This document shows positions 39,914-48,231 of a DNA stretch of 64,000 nt, in pieces. Under the pieces are notes generated by a model. It did no database searches, was not told the DNA's origin, and saw nothing but the letters and a program-made list of their open reading frames with translations. The position numbers and the translations under genes are program-made. The stretch comes from Aquabacterium parvum. Lineage in GTDB: Bacteria; Pseudomonadota; Gammaproteobacteria; Burkholderiales; Burkholderiaceae_C. How positions within the stretch are numbered: position 1 is the stretch's first letter; every line of letters begins with the position of its first letter. The stretch is taken from assembly GCF_001447195.1 (NCBI RefSeq), contig NZ_LFRI01000538.1:62001-126000 (forward strand), read 5' to 3'.

Positions 39914-40615
39914 ATGAGCCTCACACATCAGTTCTTCTTCGGCATCTACCCCTACATCGCCATGGTTGTCTTCCTGCTGGGCAGCCTGGTGCGCTTCGAC
40001 CGCGACCAGTACACCTGGCGCAGCGAGTCGAGCCAGATGCTGTCCACCGGCTTGCTGCGCGCGGGCTCCAACCTCTTTCACCTGGGCATCATCGGCCTGT
40101 TCTTCGGGCACTTCTTCGGCATGCTGACGCCGGCCGACCTGGTCCATGCGCTGGGCATCAGCGCTGGGCAAAAGCAGATGCTGGCCGTCGTGGCCGGTGG
40201 CATCCTGGGCAGCGTCTGCCTGGTCGGCCTGCTGCTGCTGATCGCCCGCCGCCTGGGCAACGAGCGCGTGCGAGCCACCAGCAAGCCACGCGACTTCCTC
40301 GTGCTGTTCTGGATCTTGGGCACGCTGCTGCTGGGCCTGTCCACCGTGCCCCTGTCGCTGGAGCACCGCGACGGCGCCACGATGCTCAAGCTGGTGGCCT
40401 GGGCGCAGCACATCGTCACCTTCCGTGGCGATGCGGCCAGCCTGATCGCCGACGTCTCGCTGGTCTTCAAGGTGCACATGGTGGCCGGCATGACGCTGTT
40501 CGTCATCTTCCCCTTCACCCGCCTGGTCCACGTCTGGAGCGGCTTCGCCGCCGCCGGCTACGTGCTCCGCCCCTGGCAGGTGGTGCGCAGCCGCCGCAGC
40601 GGCCTGCCCCGCTGA
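39914..40615 (+). CDS. narI: Respiratory nitrate reductase, gamma subunit (cytochrome b)
   Basis: NarI is the membrane anchor that oxidises quinol and passes electrons through two b hemes to NarH. The 233-residue protein has five membrane helices and the histidines expected for heme ligation: FHLGIIGLFFGHFFG in helix 2 and KVHMVAGMTLFVIFPFTRLVHVWS in the last helices (His near residues 55, 65, 186 and 204). The quinol is probably ubiquinol, fitting the ubiUVT genes nearby. ATG at 39914 overlaps the region just after the narJ stop. Confidence 0.98.
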   Translation: MSLTHQFFFGIYPYIAMVVFLLGSLVRFDRDQYTWRSESSQMLSTGLLRAGSNLFHLGIIGLFFGHFFGMLTPADLVHALGISAGQKQMLAVVAGGILGSVCLVGLLLLIARRLGNERVRATSKPRDFLVLFWILGTLLLGLSTVPLSLEHRDGATMLKLVAWAQHIVTFRGDAASLIADVSLVFKVHMVAGMTLFVIFPFTRLVHVWSGFAAAGYVLRPWQVVRSRRSGLPR

Positions 40616-40635
40616 ACCCTCGCCAGGAGATGACC

Positions 40636-41436
40636 ATGCACACCATCCCCGCCACCGATGCCCTCGCCGCCACCCGCCCCCTGCGCGTGGGTGACGACGT
40701 GCTGCACGAGCAGCCCGAACAGCTGACCGAAGCCGAGCGCCGCCAACTCGCCAGCCTCGCCTTGCTGCGCCTGGCCGCCATCGAAGATGGCCTGCTGTCC
40801 GTCGATGACCCGGCGCCCAGCGACGGCGTCATCAGCGAAGCCGCGGCCGACGCCATCGACCGCTGGCTGGACCAGGCCATCCAGGTGCCCGATCCAGACG
40901 AGGCCGCCTGCCGGCGCTTTCACGCCGCGCACCCGGCTCGCTATGCACAGGGCGAGCGCGTGCAGGCCCGCCACATCCTGTTCGCCGTGACACCCGGCGT
41001 GGACGTGCAGGCCCTGCGTCAGCGCGCCGAACAAGCGCTGATCGCGGTGCGCTCCGCGCCCGAGACCTTCGCCGAACAGGCTCGCACCACATCCAACTGC
41101 CCGTCGGGCGAACAGGGTGGCGAGCTGGGCTGGCTGAGCGCCAACGACTGCGCCCCCGAGTTCGCTCGCGAGCTCTTCGGCCAGGACGAAGCGCAGGCCC
41201 ACATCGGCGTGCTGCCCCGCCTGGTGCACAGCCGCTTCGGCCTGCATGTGGTCGAGGTGCAGGCACGCGAGGCCGGCGTTCGCCCGCCGTTTGAACAGGT
41301 GCAGCAGGCCGTGGCGCAATCGCTGCGCCAGCAGGCTTTTGCCACCGCACTCAAGCAGGCCTGCGCCGTGCTGGCCGCGCGCCACGAAGTGGAAGGCGCC
41401 GACCTGGACGCCGCCGCTTCGCCCCTGCTGCAGTGA
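40636..41436 (+). CDS. Parvulin-type peptidyl-prolyl isomerase of the nar operon
   Basis: A 266-residue protein with a PpiC/rotamase domain at about residues 110-215 (VQARHILFAV, then NCPSGEQGGELGWLSANDCAPEF and VHSRFGLHVVEV). No signal peptide is seen, so it is probably cytoplasmic. A similar PPIase follows narI in Pseudomonas aeruginosa, suggesting a role in folding or maturation of the nitrate reductase, though this is unproved. The ATG at 40636 is preferred: AGGAG lies seven bases before it, whereas the ATG at 40630 abuts that site. Confidence 0.9.
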   Translation: MHTIPATDALAATRPLRVGDDVLHEQPEQLTEAERRQLASLALLRLAAIEDGLLSVDDPAPSDGVISEAAADAIDRWLDQAIQVPDPDEAACRRFHAAHPARYAQGERVQARHILFAVTPGVDVQALRQRAEQALIAVRSAPETFAEQARTTSNCPSGEQGGELGWLSANDCAPEFARELFGQDEAQAHIGVLPRLVHSRFGLHVVEVQAREAGVRPPFEQVQQAVAQSLRQQAFATALKQACAVLAARHEVEGADLDAAASPLLQ

Positions 41437-41452
41437 GCCAGGAGCCGGGCCC

Positions 41453-42160
41453 ATGGACGAGCTCCTGCAACGCCTGCGGCACTTCCACACGGATTTCTTC
41501 CCACAGCACCAGTCGCGCTTCCAGAGTCTGGTGGCCGACGGCCAGCACCCGACGACGCTCTTCATCGGCTGCTCCGACTCGCGGCTGGTGCCTTACCTGC
41601 TGACGGGCGCGGGCCCGGGCGAGCTCTTCATCGTGCGCAACGTGGGCGCGCTGATCCCGCCTTATGACGGTCTGCATGGCCTGCACGGCACGGCAGCCGC
41701 CATCGAGTTCGCGATGCTCAACCTGAAGGTCTCGCGCATCGTGGTCTGCGGGCACTCGCATTGCGGCGCCATGAAGGCCTTGTACGAAGAGGTGCCGGAG
41801 CAAGCCAAGAACCTGCGCGGCTGGCTGGACATGGCGCGCGAAGCCGCCCTGCCCGTTCAGGTCTCGCCCGAGGCCTTGCGCCGCACCGAGCAGCGCGCCG
41901 TGGTGCTGCAGCTCGAGCGCCTGATGGACTACCCCATGGTGCGCGAACGCGTCGAAAAGCGCGAGGTGACGCTGCACGGCTGGCACTACGTGATCGAAGA
42001 CGGGGAGGTGCACGTCTTCGATGTGAGGAGCGGTCAGTTCCTGCCCGCGTCGCAATCGGAGCACAGCGGCACCGGCCCCTATCAGGACGCGCCTCAGGAT
42101 TCACCCCCGGATGAACAGTCGATCTTCAACGAGATCGACGCACGCCTTGGGGGTGGTTGA
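41453..42160 (+). CDS. Beta-class carbonic anhydrase
   Basis: A 235-residue enzyme that interconverts CO2 and bicarbonate. The zinc ligands are Cys in GCSDSRLVP (with the Asp-Arg dyad) and His/Cys in CGHSHCGAM. The substrate region LFIVRNVGALIPP and AAIEFAMLNLKVSRIVV fit the family. It begins 16 bases after the PPIase gene, so it is co-transcribed with nar. A cluster of FNR-type sequence follows. Why a carbonic anhydrase is in a nitrate operon is not shown; pH or bicarbonate balance during nitrate respiration is one idea. Confidence 0.95.
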   Translation: MDELLQRLRHFHTDFFPQHQSRFQSLVADGQHPTTLFIGCSDSRLVPYLLTGAGPGELFIVRNVGALIPPYDGLHGLHGTAAAIEFAMLNLKVSRIVVCGHSHCGAMKALYEEVPEQAKNLRGWLDMAREAALPVQVSPEALRRTEQRAVVLQLERLMDYPMVRERVEKREVTLHGWHYVIEDGEVHVFDVRSGQFLPASQSEHSGTGPYQDAPQDSPPDEQSIFNEIDARLGGG

Positions 42161-42180
42161 TCACCGCTGTGCATGCGACT

Positions 42181-42222
42181 TTGTGCCGCATCAAAACCAT
42201 GTCCACCTCGGGTCCGAAAAAT
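42181..42222 (+). promoter_or_regulatory. FNR/Dnr-type promoter of the dnr-like gene
   Basis: TTGTG-CCGC-ATCAA (42181-42194) matches the FNR/Dnr palindrome at eight of ten positions. A -10-like AAAAAT at 42217-42222 lies at the distance expected for a class II site centred at -41.5, with transcription starting near 42229, 25 bases before the ATG. Confidence 0.5.
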
Positions 42223-42253
42223 GGTGGCAAAGGCTGAACAAAGGGACCCTCAC

Positions 42254-42985
42254 ATGCCCATGCAACCGACTCGCGCGCTGGCCCGGCTGGCAGAAAACCC
42301 CGTCTTCTCGGCACTGGACCGAACGCAACTGGCACACCTGCTCGAGCACAGCCAGCTGCGCAACCTCCAGCGCGGTGAAACAATCTTCGATGCGGGCCAG
42401 CCTTGCGAAGGCCTGCACGCCGTGCTCGACGGCCACATCAAGGTCTACGCGCGGGCCAGCGATGGCCACGAGAAGGTCATCGACGTGGTCGGGCGTGGCC
42501 ACACCCTGCCCGGCACCCACCACGTGCGGACCGCGCCCCACACCCATCACGGACGGGCGCTGGTCGAGACGACCGTGCTCGTCGTGCCGCACGAGGTGCT
42601 GCGCAACCGCTTGCACCTGGACAACGAGATGGCCGCCCGCTTGCTAGACGACGCCGGCCGTCAGGTGCGCCGCATGATGCGCGAGATCGAAACCACCTCG
42701 CTTTGCAGCGCCGCGCAGCGCGTGTGCGACTACCTGCTGAACCTGCCGGCGCTGGTCGAACAGGCCGACGAGCTGGGCGAAGACCTGATCGACGGGGCGA
42801 ACCAAACACTCGCCGAACGCGTCGTGACCCTGCCGGTGAGCAAAGGCGTGGTGGCCTCTCTGCTGTCGATCACGCCAGAGCACTTCTCGCGTGTCTTGCG
42901 CGAGTTGCAAACCGAAGGCCTGATCGACATGCAGCAGCGCACCATCCGCCTGCTGGCGCCCGATCGCCTCGCCCGTCGGCGATGA
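42254..42985 (+). CDS. CRP/FNR-family regulator, Dnr/NnrR type
   Basis: A 243-residue regulator with an N-terminal cyclic-nucleotide-like beta-barrel (about 15-125), a dimer helix and a C-terminal helix-turn-helix (about 190-224). The recognition helix TPEHFSRVLREL has the E--SR residues (Glu209, Ser212, Arg213) by which FNR reads TTGAT. The N-terminal cysteine cluster of FNR is absent, so it is not an Fe-S O2 sensor; Dnr/NnrR proteins instead sense NO, probably by heme. A loop at 83-99 has six histidines, unusual and possibly metal or heme binding. It overlaps nnrS by four bases, and NnrS is a usual NnrR target. Confidence 0.9.
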   Translation: MPMQPTRALARLAENPVFSALDRTQLAHLLEHSQLRNLQRGETIFDAGQPCEGLHAVLDGHIKVYARASDGHEKVIDVVGRGHTLPGTHHVRTAPHTHHGRALVETTVLVVPHEVLRNRLHLDNEMAARLLDDAGRQVRRMMREIETTSLCSAAQRVCDYLLNLPALVEQADELGEDLIDGANQTLAERVVTLPVSKGVVASLLSITPEHFSRVLRELQTEGLIDMQQRTIRLLAPDRLARRR

Positions 42986-44205
42986 GCACCGATCGCCCAC
43001 GCGCCGAACGCGGCCCCCTGCGGGTCGCTCAACTGCTGCAGGCCCCGCATCGGCTGGCGTTTTTCCTGGCGGGCATCAACCTGCTGCTCACCGCCGCGTG
43101 GTGGGCCTGGCTGTGGGCATTCGGTGCCAGGCAACTTGCCCCTGTGCTGCCCGCGGGCTGGCTTCATGGCCTGTTGATGGTCTGCGGCTTCATGCCGCTT
43201 TATTTCGCCGGTTTCCTTTTCACGGCGGGCCCACGTTGGTTGCAGATGCCGGAGGTGAGCGCGCGCGACGTGCGGCTCGCCTGCCTGGTGCTGGCTTCGG
43301 GCTGGTGGCTGGTGCTGCTGGGCTCGGTTGTCGACAGTCGCGTCGTGTTGCTGGGCCAGGGCGTGAGCCTGATCGGTTGGTGCCTGCTGATGCACCGCTT
43401 TGTCGTGCTGACCTGGCGCAGTCGGGCCGATGACCGGCTGCATGCCAAGCTGGTGGTGGCCTCTGGCCTGATCGGCGCTCTGGCCATGGCGGCGTCGGCA
43501 CTGGGCCTGCACCTGGGCCGGTGGGACCTGTGGCGCGGCGCCACGCTGTTGGCGCTGTGGGGCTGGGTGGTGCCGGTGTTCGTGGTGGTGCAGCACCGCA
43601 TGATCCCCTTCTTCACGGCCGCCGCCCTGCCTCGCCTGGACGCCTGGCGGCCCAACTGGCTGTTGTGGGCGCTGCTGGTCGGCATCTGGCTGCAAGGCGC
43701 CTTGCACCTCGCCGAAGGCACGGTGTTGAGCCGCAGCGAGCTGCCCTGGCTGCGCGCCGCGCTGGCCTTGCCATGGGGCTTGCTGGTGCTGGGCCTGGCC
43801 GTGCGCTGGGGGCTGGTGCAGAGCTTGCACATCCGCCTGTTGGCGATGCTGCACGTGGGCTTCGTGTGGATGGGGCTGGCCTTCCTGCTGGAGTTGCACC
43901 CCGACCCGTTGCTCTCGGTGCACGCGCTGGGCATCGGCTGCCTGGGCTCGCTGGTGCTGGCCATGGTCACGCGCGTGAGCTGCGGCCACGGCGGGCGCAC
44001 CCTGGTGGCCGATGACTTCATCTGGGCTGCCTTCCTGGGCTTGCAAGGTGTGGCGGGGCTGCGGCTGACGGCCCTGCTGTGGCCGGCTGAAGCAGCGTGG
44101 CTGCTGCCAACGGCGGCCGTGGGCTGGCTGCTGGTGATGGGGGCCTGGGCGCTGCGCCTGCTGCGCTGGTACCTGCGGCCCCGGCTGGATGGGCGACCTG
44201 GTTGA
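42982..44205 (+). CDS. nnrS: NnrS family heme/copper membrane protein
   Basis: A 407-residue protein with twelve predicted helices of the NnrS family, which lessens the harm done by NO and nitrosative stress. Typical features are LHGLLMVCGFMPLYFAGFLFTAGPRWL near the N-terminus, VVQHRMIPFFTAAALP, and LHVGFVWMGLAFLLE and HALGIGCLGSLVLAMVTRVSCGHGGR in the C-terminal half, with conserved histidines that bind metal. Its ATG overlaps the stop of the regulator gene (ATGA). It converges on ubiT with only six bases between. Confidence 0.95.
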   Translation: MSTDRPRAERGPLRVAQLLQAPHRLAFFLAGINLLLTAAWWAWLWAFGARQLAPVLPAGWLHGLLMVCGFMPLYFAGFLFTAGPRWLQMPEVSARDVRLACLVLASGWWLVLLGSVVDSRVVLLGQGVSLIGWCLLMHRFVVLTWRSRADDRLHAKLVVASGLIGALAMAASALGLHLGRWDLWRGATLLALWGWVVPVFVVVQHRMIPFFTAAALPRLDAWRPNWLLWALLVGIWLQGALHLAEGTVLSRSELPWLRAALALPWGLLVLGLAVRWGLVQSLHIRLLAMLHVGFVWMGLAFLLELHPDPLLSVHALGIGCLGSLVLAMVTRVSCGHGGRTLVADDFIWAAFLGLQGVAGLRLTALLWPAEAAWLLPTAAVGWLLVMGAWALRLLRWYLRPRLDGRPG

Positions 44206-44211
44206 GGCGGG

Positions 44212-44676
44212 TCAAGCCGGCCACGTCACCGGCCCCACCGCGTCAAGCGTGTTCTTGAGCAGCAGCGCGAAAGCGGTGTCACCCTCCATCACCAGGCGCC
44301 GTTCGAAGAACAAGGTGTCCGGGTCTTCTCGGCCGGCCATCAGGTCGAGGAAGGCGCGGGCATCGGCCTGGATCGCAACCGCCATCGGCTCATGTGCCGT
44401 CGCCATGCGAATGCCCCGCCCCTCGGCACACAGCCGGAATGTCAGCCCCAGGTCGCGCACGACCACGTCAACGCGCCGACCACACAAGCCTGGGCGAGCC
44501 GACAGCGGCACCTGTGGCCACCAGCGTTCGGTCAGCACGCGGGCCAGCACCAGCGAGGGAGGCTGCACCGGCAGGCGGCTGAGCAAGGGGCTGAGCCACG
44601 GGCCCAGTCGCTCAAGAGACGCCAGCCAAACGTGTTCCGTTGAAGGCTTCTGGTTTGGATTCAGTGTGTGATTCAT
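44212..44676 (-). CDS. ubiT: SCP2-domain lipid-binding protein of anaerobic ubiquinone synthesis
   Basis: UbiT binds isoprenoid intermediates and replaces UbiJ when ubiquinone is made without oxygen. The 154-residue protein has an SCP2 lipid-binding fold: after a short leader come RRVDVVVRDLGLTFRLC, then AVAIQADARAFLDLMAGREDPDTLFFERRLVMEGDTAFALLLKN, the SCP2 hallmark. Its ATG overlaps the ubiV stop (ATGA). The identification rests on the SCP2 pattern and the position behind ubiU and ubiV, an arrangement known from E. coli (yhbT, yhbU, yhbV). Confidence 0.9.
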   Translation of the reverse strand: MNHTLNPNQKPSTEHVWLASLERLGPWLSPLLSRLPVQPPSLVLARVLTERWWPQVPLSARPGLCGRRVDVVVRDLGLTFRLCAEGRGIRMATAHEPMAVAIQADARAFLDLMAGREDPDTLFFERRLVMEGDTAFALLLKNTLDAVGPVTWPA

Positions 44677-45584
44677 GCGGCCTCCCAGGCCATGCCCGGC
44701 ATGCGGGCGTGAGCAAAACCATCGGACAAAGGGCCCGGCAATTTCAGGCCGCGCAAAACCACCTCCGCATCGCCGGGCGACAAGCGCCCGCCCAGCACGG
44801 CGTCATGCAGACGCAGCACCTCGAGGAAGTCCCAGGCACATGGCGACAGGCGCAGGGCAGAGACGCCCGCACGCGCGATGGCCGGCAGGTGGCCCAGCAG
44901 GCACTGCACCGTGCCCGACTGCGTCTGGATGCCATTGATGGCCAGGAACACCTGCCCTTCCTGCGTTTTCACGTCGAGCCCATCGGGGTCGTTGCCACAC
45001 ACGAAGCCGCACTGGTCCTTCTGCAACCCATGGTGCCGCGCCGTGAAGCATCGTGCCGACAAGGCCAGCGGCAGGCGTCCGAAGGCGATCACCTCGGCTT
45101 CGATGTGGCCCAGGTGCGGCGCGAGCACGGCCTGCATGGCGTCCAGGTCCAGCTCCACCGGCGCGAGCCAGCGGGTGGCGCCCATCTCGCGGTACTCGGC
45201 CAGCGCCTCGCTGCTGTAGACGTTGACGTGCGTGCCGATGGACCACGGCCGGCCCGCGTGCCAGGCCAGGCGAACGGCCGCGGCGTCGTTGGCCTCGATC
45301 AGCACGTCGCCGCGCTCAACGGCCTGGCGCACGCCGCGCAGCTCGGCTTCGGTTTCGATCAGCGCAAGCGTGCCCAGCCACACGCGCTTGCCGGCTTGCG
45401 TGAGCTCAGCCGCCAGCGCCAGCCAGTCGGCGGGTTTGAGATCACGTCGGCGCGAGCACACGACCTCGCCCAGCACAACGTCGCGCGCGGGGCTGTCGGC
45501 CAGGTCGGCGTAGAAGCGAAACAGGGTTTCTCGGGGCCAGTGGTACTGAACGGCCCCCACGGTCAAGGTCATGGTCGTGTTCAT
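44673..45584 (-). CDS. ubiV: Oxygen-independent ubiquinone hydroxylation protein UbiV (U32 peptidase family)
   Basis: UbiV forms a complex with UbiU that hydroxylates the ubiquinone ring without O2. It belongs to peptidase family U32 but is not a protease. The four [4Fe-4S] cysteines are Cys43 (EVVCSRRRDL), Cys179 (SARCFTARHHG), Cys192 and Cys196 (QCGFVCGND), with the 13- and 4-residue spacing known from E. coli. The protein has 303 residues. The ATG at 45584 overlaps the ubiU stop; a second ATG four codons later is possible. Confidence 0.93.
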   Translation of the reverse strand: MNTTMTLTVGAVQYHWPRETLFRFYADLADSPARDVVLGEVVCSRRRDLKPADWLALAAELTQAGKRVWLGTLALIETEAELRGVRQAVERGDVLIEANDAAAVRLAWHAGRPWSIGTHVNVYSSEALAEYREMGATRWLAPVELDLDAMQAVLAPHLGHIEAEVIAFGRLPLALSARCFTARHHGLQKDQCGFVCGNDPDGLDVKTQEGQVFLAINGIQTQSGTVQCLLGHLPAIARAGVSALRLSPCAWDFLEVLRLHDAVLGGRLSPGDAEVVLRGLKLPGPLSDGFAHARMPGMAWEAA

Positions 45585-46594
45585 TGCCAAGGCCTGCTCA
45601 AGGCGCCAAGCGTCGTCTGCCGCCCTTCGGAGAGGCGCTGCAAGGCCTGCTGCCCCACTGGGCTTGCCTCATAGGTTTCGAGCGAGGCCATCGCCCGATC
45701 GATGGCCTGCCGCCACACGCGGGTGACCTGGTCGATGTAGGCCGAGCTGCGCTGGCGGCCTTCGATCTTGATCGCCTTCACACCCGCGCGAATGAGGTCG
45801 GGCAACACGTCGATCGTATTCAGGCTGGTGGGCTCTTCCAGGGCGTGTTCTCGGCGCCCTTCGACATCGAAGCGGCCTTTGCAGAGCGTGGGGTAAGCGC
45901 GGTGCTCTTCGGGCCCGTAGCGGTCGATCAGCACACCGCCCAGCCGCGCATCGACCTGCAGCCCGCGCTCCTCCCAGCGCACGAACTCGGCCGGCGAGCA
46001 CACGCCCGCGTTGTTGGGCGAGCGGCCTGTGGCGTAGGAGGACAGCGCGCAGCGCCCTTCCACCATCACGCACAGGCTGCCAAAGCCGAAGACCTCGATT
46101 TCCACCGGGGTCTGGCGGATCACGTGCGCCACCTGCGACAGCGTCAGCACGCGAGGCAGCACCGCGCGCTGGATGCCATAGCGCTCGTGGTACAGCGCGA
46201 TGGCCTCGTGGTTGGTGGCCGAGCCCTGCACCGACAGGTGCAGGCGCAGGTGCGGGTGCTGCCTTTTCGCATGTGCCATCACGGCCACGTCGGCCGCGAT
46301 CAGGGCATCGACACCCGCGTCGGCGGCCACATCCACCGCGCGCAGCCACGGCCCTGGGTCGGGCGACAGCGCCTGCGTGTTGAGTGCCATGAGCACCTTG
46401 CGGCCCAGCCCATGGGCGCGCCTCACCGCCGCCTTGAGCTCGGTCGGTGAGAAGTTCAGCCCGGCGAAATTGCGCGCGTTCGTGGCGTCGCGCAGCCCGA
46501 GGTAGACGGCGTCGGCACCTGCTTGCAGGGCCACGTCCAGCGCACGGGGGGAGCCGGCCGGACAAACCAGCTCCGGTTGGATGACAGCGTTCAT
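45581..46594 (-). CDS. ubiU: Oxygen-independent ubiquinone hydroxylation protein UbiU (U32 peptidase family)
   Basis: The partner of UbiV. The 337-residue U32-family protein starts QPELVCPAGSPRALDVALQAGADAVYLGL. Cluster cysteines are Cys175, Cys182, Cys199 and Cys238 (GSLCVMVEGRC, NNAGVCSP, YPTLCKGRF), with spacings 7, 17 and 39 identical to those of E. coli UbiU. It is the first gene of a ubiU-ubiV-ubiT operon in which each start overlaps the previous stop. ATG at 46594 has no clear Shine-Dalgarno sequence. The operon lets the cell keep a ubiquinol pool for NarGHI during anaerobic growth. Confidence 0.94.
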   Translation of the reverse strand: MNAVIQPELVCPAGSPRALDVALQAGADAVYLGLRDATNARNFAGLNFSPTELKAAVRRAHGLGRKVLMALNTQALSPDPGPWLRAVDVAADAGVDALIAADVAVMAHAKRQHPHLRLHLSVQGSATNHEAIALYHERYGIQRAVLPRVLTLSQVAHVIRQTPVEIEVFGFGSLCVMVEGRCALSSYATGRSPNNAGVCSPAEFVRWEERGLQVDARLGGVLIDRYGPEEHRAYPTLCKGRFDVEGRREHALEEPTSLNTIDVLPDLIRAGVKAIKIEGRQRSSAYIDQVTRVWRQAIDRAMASLETYEASPVGQQALQRLSEGRQTTLGALSRPWQ

Positions 46595-46602
46595 GGGTGG
46601 CC

Positions 46603-46644
46603 AATCTATGCAGCCACCCTCTTCATGGTTTTGTGCAGCGTCAA
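46603..46644 (-). promoter_or_regulatory. Possible FNR-like promoter of ubiUVT
   Basis: On the minus strand TTGAC-GCTG-CACAA (46644-46631) matches the FNR palindrome at seven of ten positions. TAGATT (46608-46603) is a fair -10 box at the right distance. If real, the transcript would begin almost at the ubiU ATG, giving a leaderless message. The site overlaps the end of the efflux gene. Confidence 0.3.
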
Positions 46645-48206
46645 GGCATGTCGTGTGCCCAGCTTGGCGCGGCGGCTTGCTGCACGGGCACCACAGGCTC
46701 GGCAGGTGCTTCGGCCTTCGCAGCCACCCTCGCCGCGGCGGGCGACTCATCCTGCCAGCCACCGCCCAGCGCCTTGTACAGCGTGACGGTGTAGATCAGG
46801 CGGTCGTTGTCGGCGCGCACGCGGTCGTCGTCGCGCTCCAGGGCCTTGGCCTGCGCCTCCAGCGCCGGCTGCAACAAGGCCTGCCCCTTGATGAACAAGG
46901 CCTGCTGGTGGTCGGACACGCGCCTCGCCAGCTCGGCCACGCGCTGCAGGTGCTGGTGCTGCGCCACGAAGGCTTGCTGAGCCACGTAGGCGTTCTCGAC
47001 GTCTTCCAGCGCCGTGAGGATGGCTTTTTCGTACTCCACCGCCAGGCCGTCCAGGTTGGCTTGGTTGGCCGCGATGTTGGCCCTGATGCGCCCGCCATGG
47101 AAGATCGGCAGGCGCACGCCCACGCCCAGGCGCTGCAGCCCGAAATTGCTGCCCGGCTCGTCGTCGGGTGAAAAGCGGCCGCCCATCACGGCCAGCCCAA
47201 GGTAGAAACGCGGCAGCTGCGCGGCCTTGGCCGTGCCCAGCTTGGCTGCTTGCGAGCGCAACTTGCGGGCCGCGCCGCGCACATCGGGCCGACGCTCCAG
47301 CACCTCGCTGGGCAGCACCTCGGGCAGGGGCGGCGGTTGCATCTCGGCCATGGTGGGCGGCAGAGATTTGAGCTCTTGAGGCGGCCGCCCCATCAGCACC
47401 GCCAGGCGCTTGAGGTGACTGTGCAGCAAGGCCTGCAGCGGCTCGCGCTTGGCCTGGGCGTGGCGCCACTCCAACTCTGCGCGCTCGACGTCGCTGCTGG
47501 TGGCCTGCCCGGCCTTGAAGCGTCCCTTGGCGTAGGCCATCAGCCGCTCGGCCACGCGGATGCCTTCGTCCAGCAGCAGCACCCGCCTCTCAGCGCTGCG
47601 CGCTTCGATGTAGCGCGATGCGATGTCCGAGGCCACCATCAACTGGGCGCCATGCACCTGCTCCTGCGCACCCAAGGCCAACTGCCTGACCATCTCCGTC
47701 TGGCTGCGCAGGCCGCCGAACACGTCCGCCTCCCACGCCAATGTCATCGCATGGCCACGGGTGTTGCCCCAGGGCAGGTCGCCCGTGGTTTGCGGCAGCT
47801 CGATGGGCAATGGCATGGACGTCGGCAGGGCCGAGCCCGCCCCGGTCGGCAAGGCGCCGTCCTGCTTGCCACGCGAGCCGGCCAGCGAAGCATCGACGGT
47901 GGGCAGGCTGGCCGAACCGGCCACATCGATGTAGGCACGTGCTTCGCGCACCCGGGCCAGGGCCACGCGCACATCCGCGTTCTGGCGCAGGCCTTCTTCG
48001 ATGTAGGCCGTGAGCACCGGGTCGCCGAAGCGGTCCCACCAGCGGGCCAGGTCGGCGCGCTCACCGCTCAAAGGTGCGGCAGCAAAACGGTCGGGCACGG
48101 CAACGTCGGGCGGTGGCACGTCCACCGTGACGGTGGTGCAGCCCGCCAGCCAGGCCGAGGCCACGGCCGCCGCCACACCACCCCAACGGGTCAGAGAAGG
48201 CTTCAT
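46641..48206 (-). CDS. Outer-membrane efflux lipoprotein (NodT/TolC family)
   Basis: A 521-residue outer-membrane factor. The signal peptide ends in the lipobox LAGC, so it is a lipoprotein, as in the NodT/OprM branch. Two OEP repeats follow, each with long coiled helices (VREARAYIDVAGSASLP; later ALEDVENAYVAQQAFVAQHQ) and the sequence SDIASRYIEARSAERRV. The C-terminus has an Ala/Pro-rich extension. It is the last gene of a four-gene operon with HlyD, a fused ABC protein and a permease, 25 bases after the permease, and should give that pump an exit duct. Confidence 0.92.
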   Translation of the reverse strand: MKPSLTRWGGVAAAVASAWLAGCTTVTVDVPPPDVAVPDRFAAAPLSGERADLARWWDRFGDPVLTAYIEEGLRQNADVRVALARVREARAYIDVAGSASLPTVDASLAGSRGKQDGALPTGAGSALPTSMPLPIELPQTTGDLPWGNTRGHAMTLAWEADVFGGLRSQTEMVRQLALGAQEQVHGAQLMVASDIASRYIEARSAERRVLLLDEGIRVAERLMAYAKGRFKAGQATSSDVERAELEWRHAQAKREPLQALLHSHLKRLAVLMGRPPQELKSLPPTMAEMQPPPLPEVLPSEVLERRPDVRGAARKLRSQAAKLGTAKAAQLPRFYLGLAVMGGRFSPDDEPGSNFGLQRLGVGVRLPIFHGGRIRANIAANQANLDGLAVEYEKAILTALEDVENAYVAQQAFVAQHQHLQRVAELARRVSDHQQALFIKGQALLQPALEAQAKALERDDDRVRADNDRLIYTVTLYKALGGGWQDESPAAARVAAKAEAPAEPVVPVQQAAAPSWAHDMP

Positions 48207-48231
48207 CGAACAACTCCTTCGAACAAGCAGG

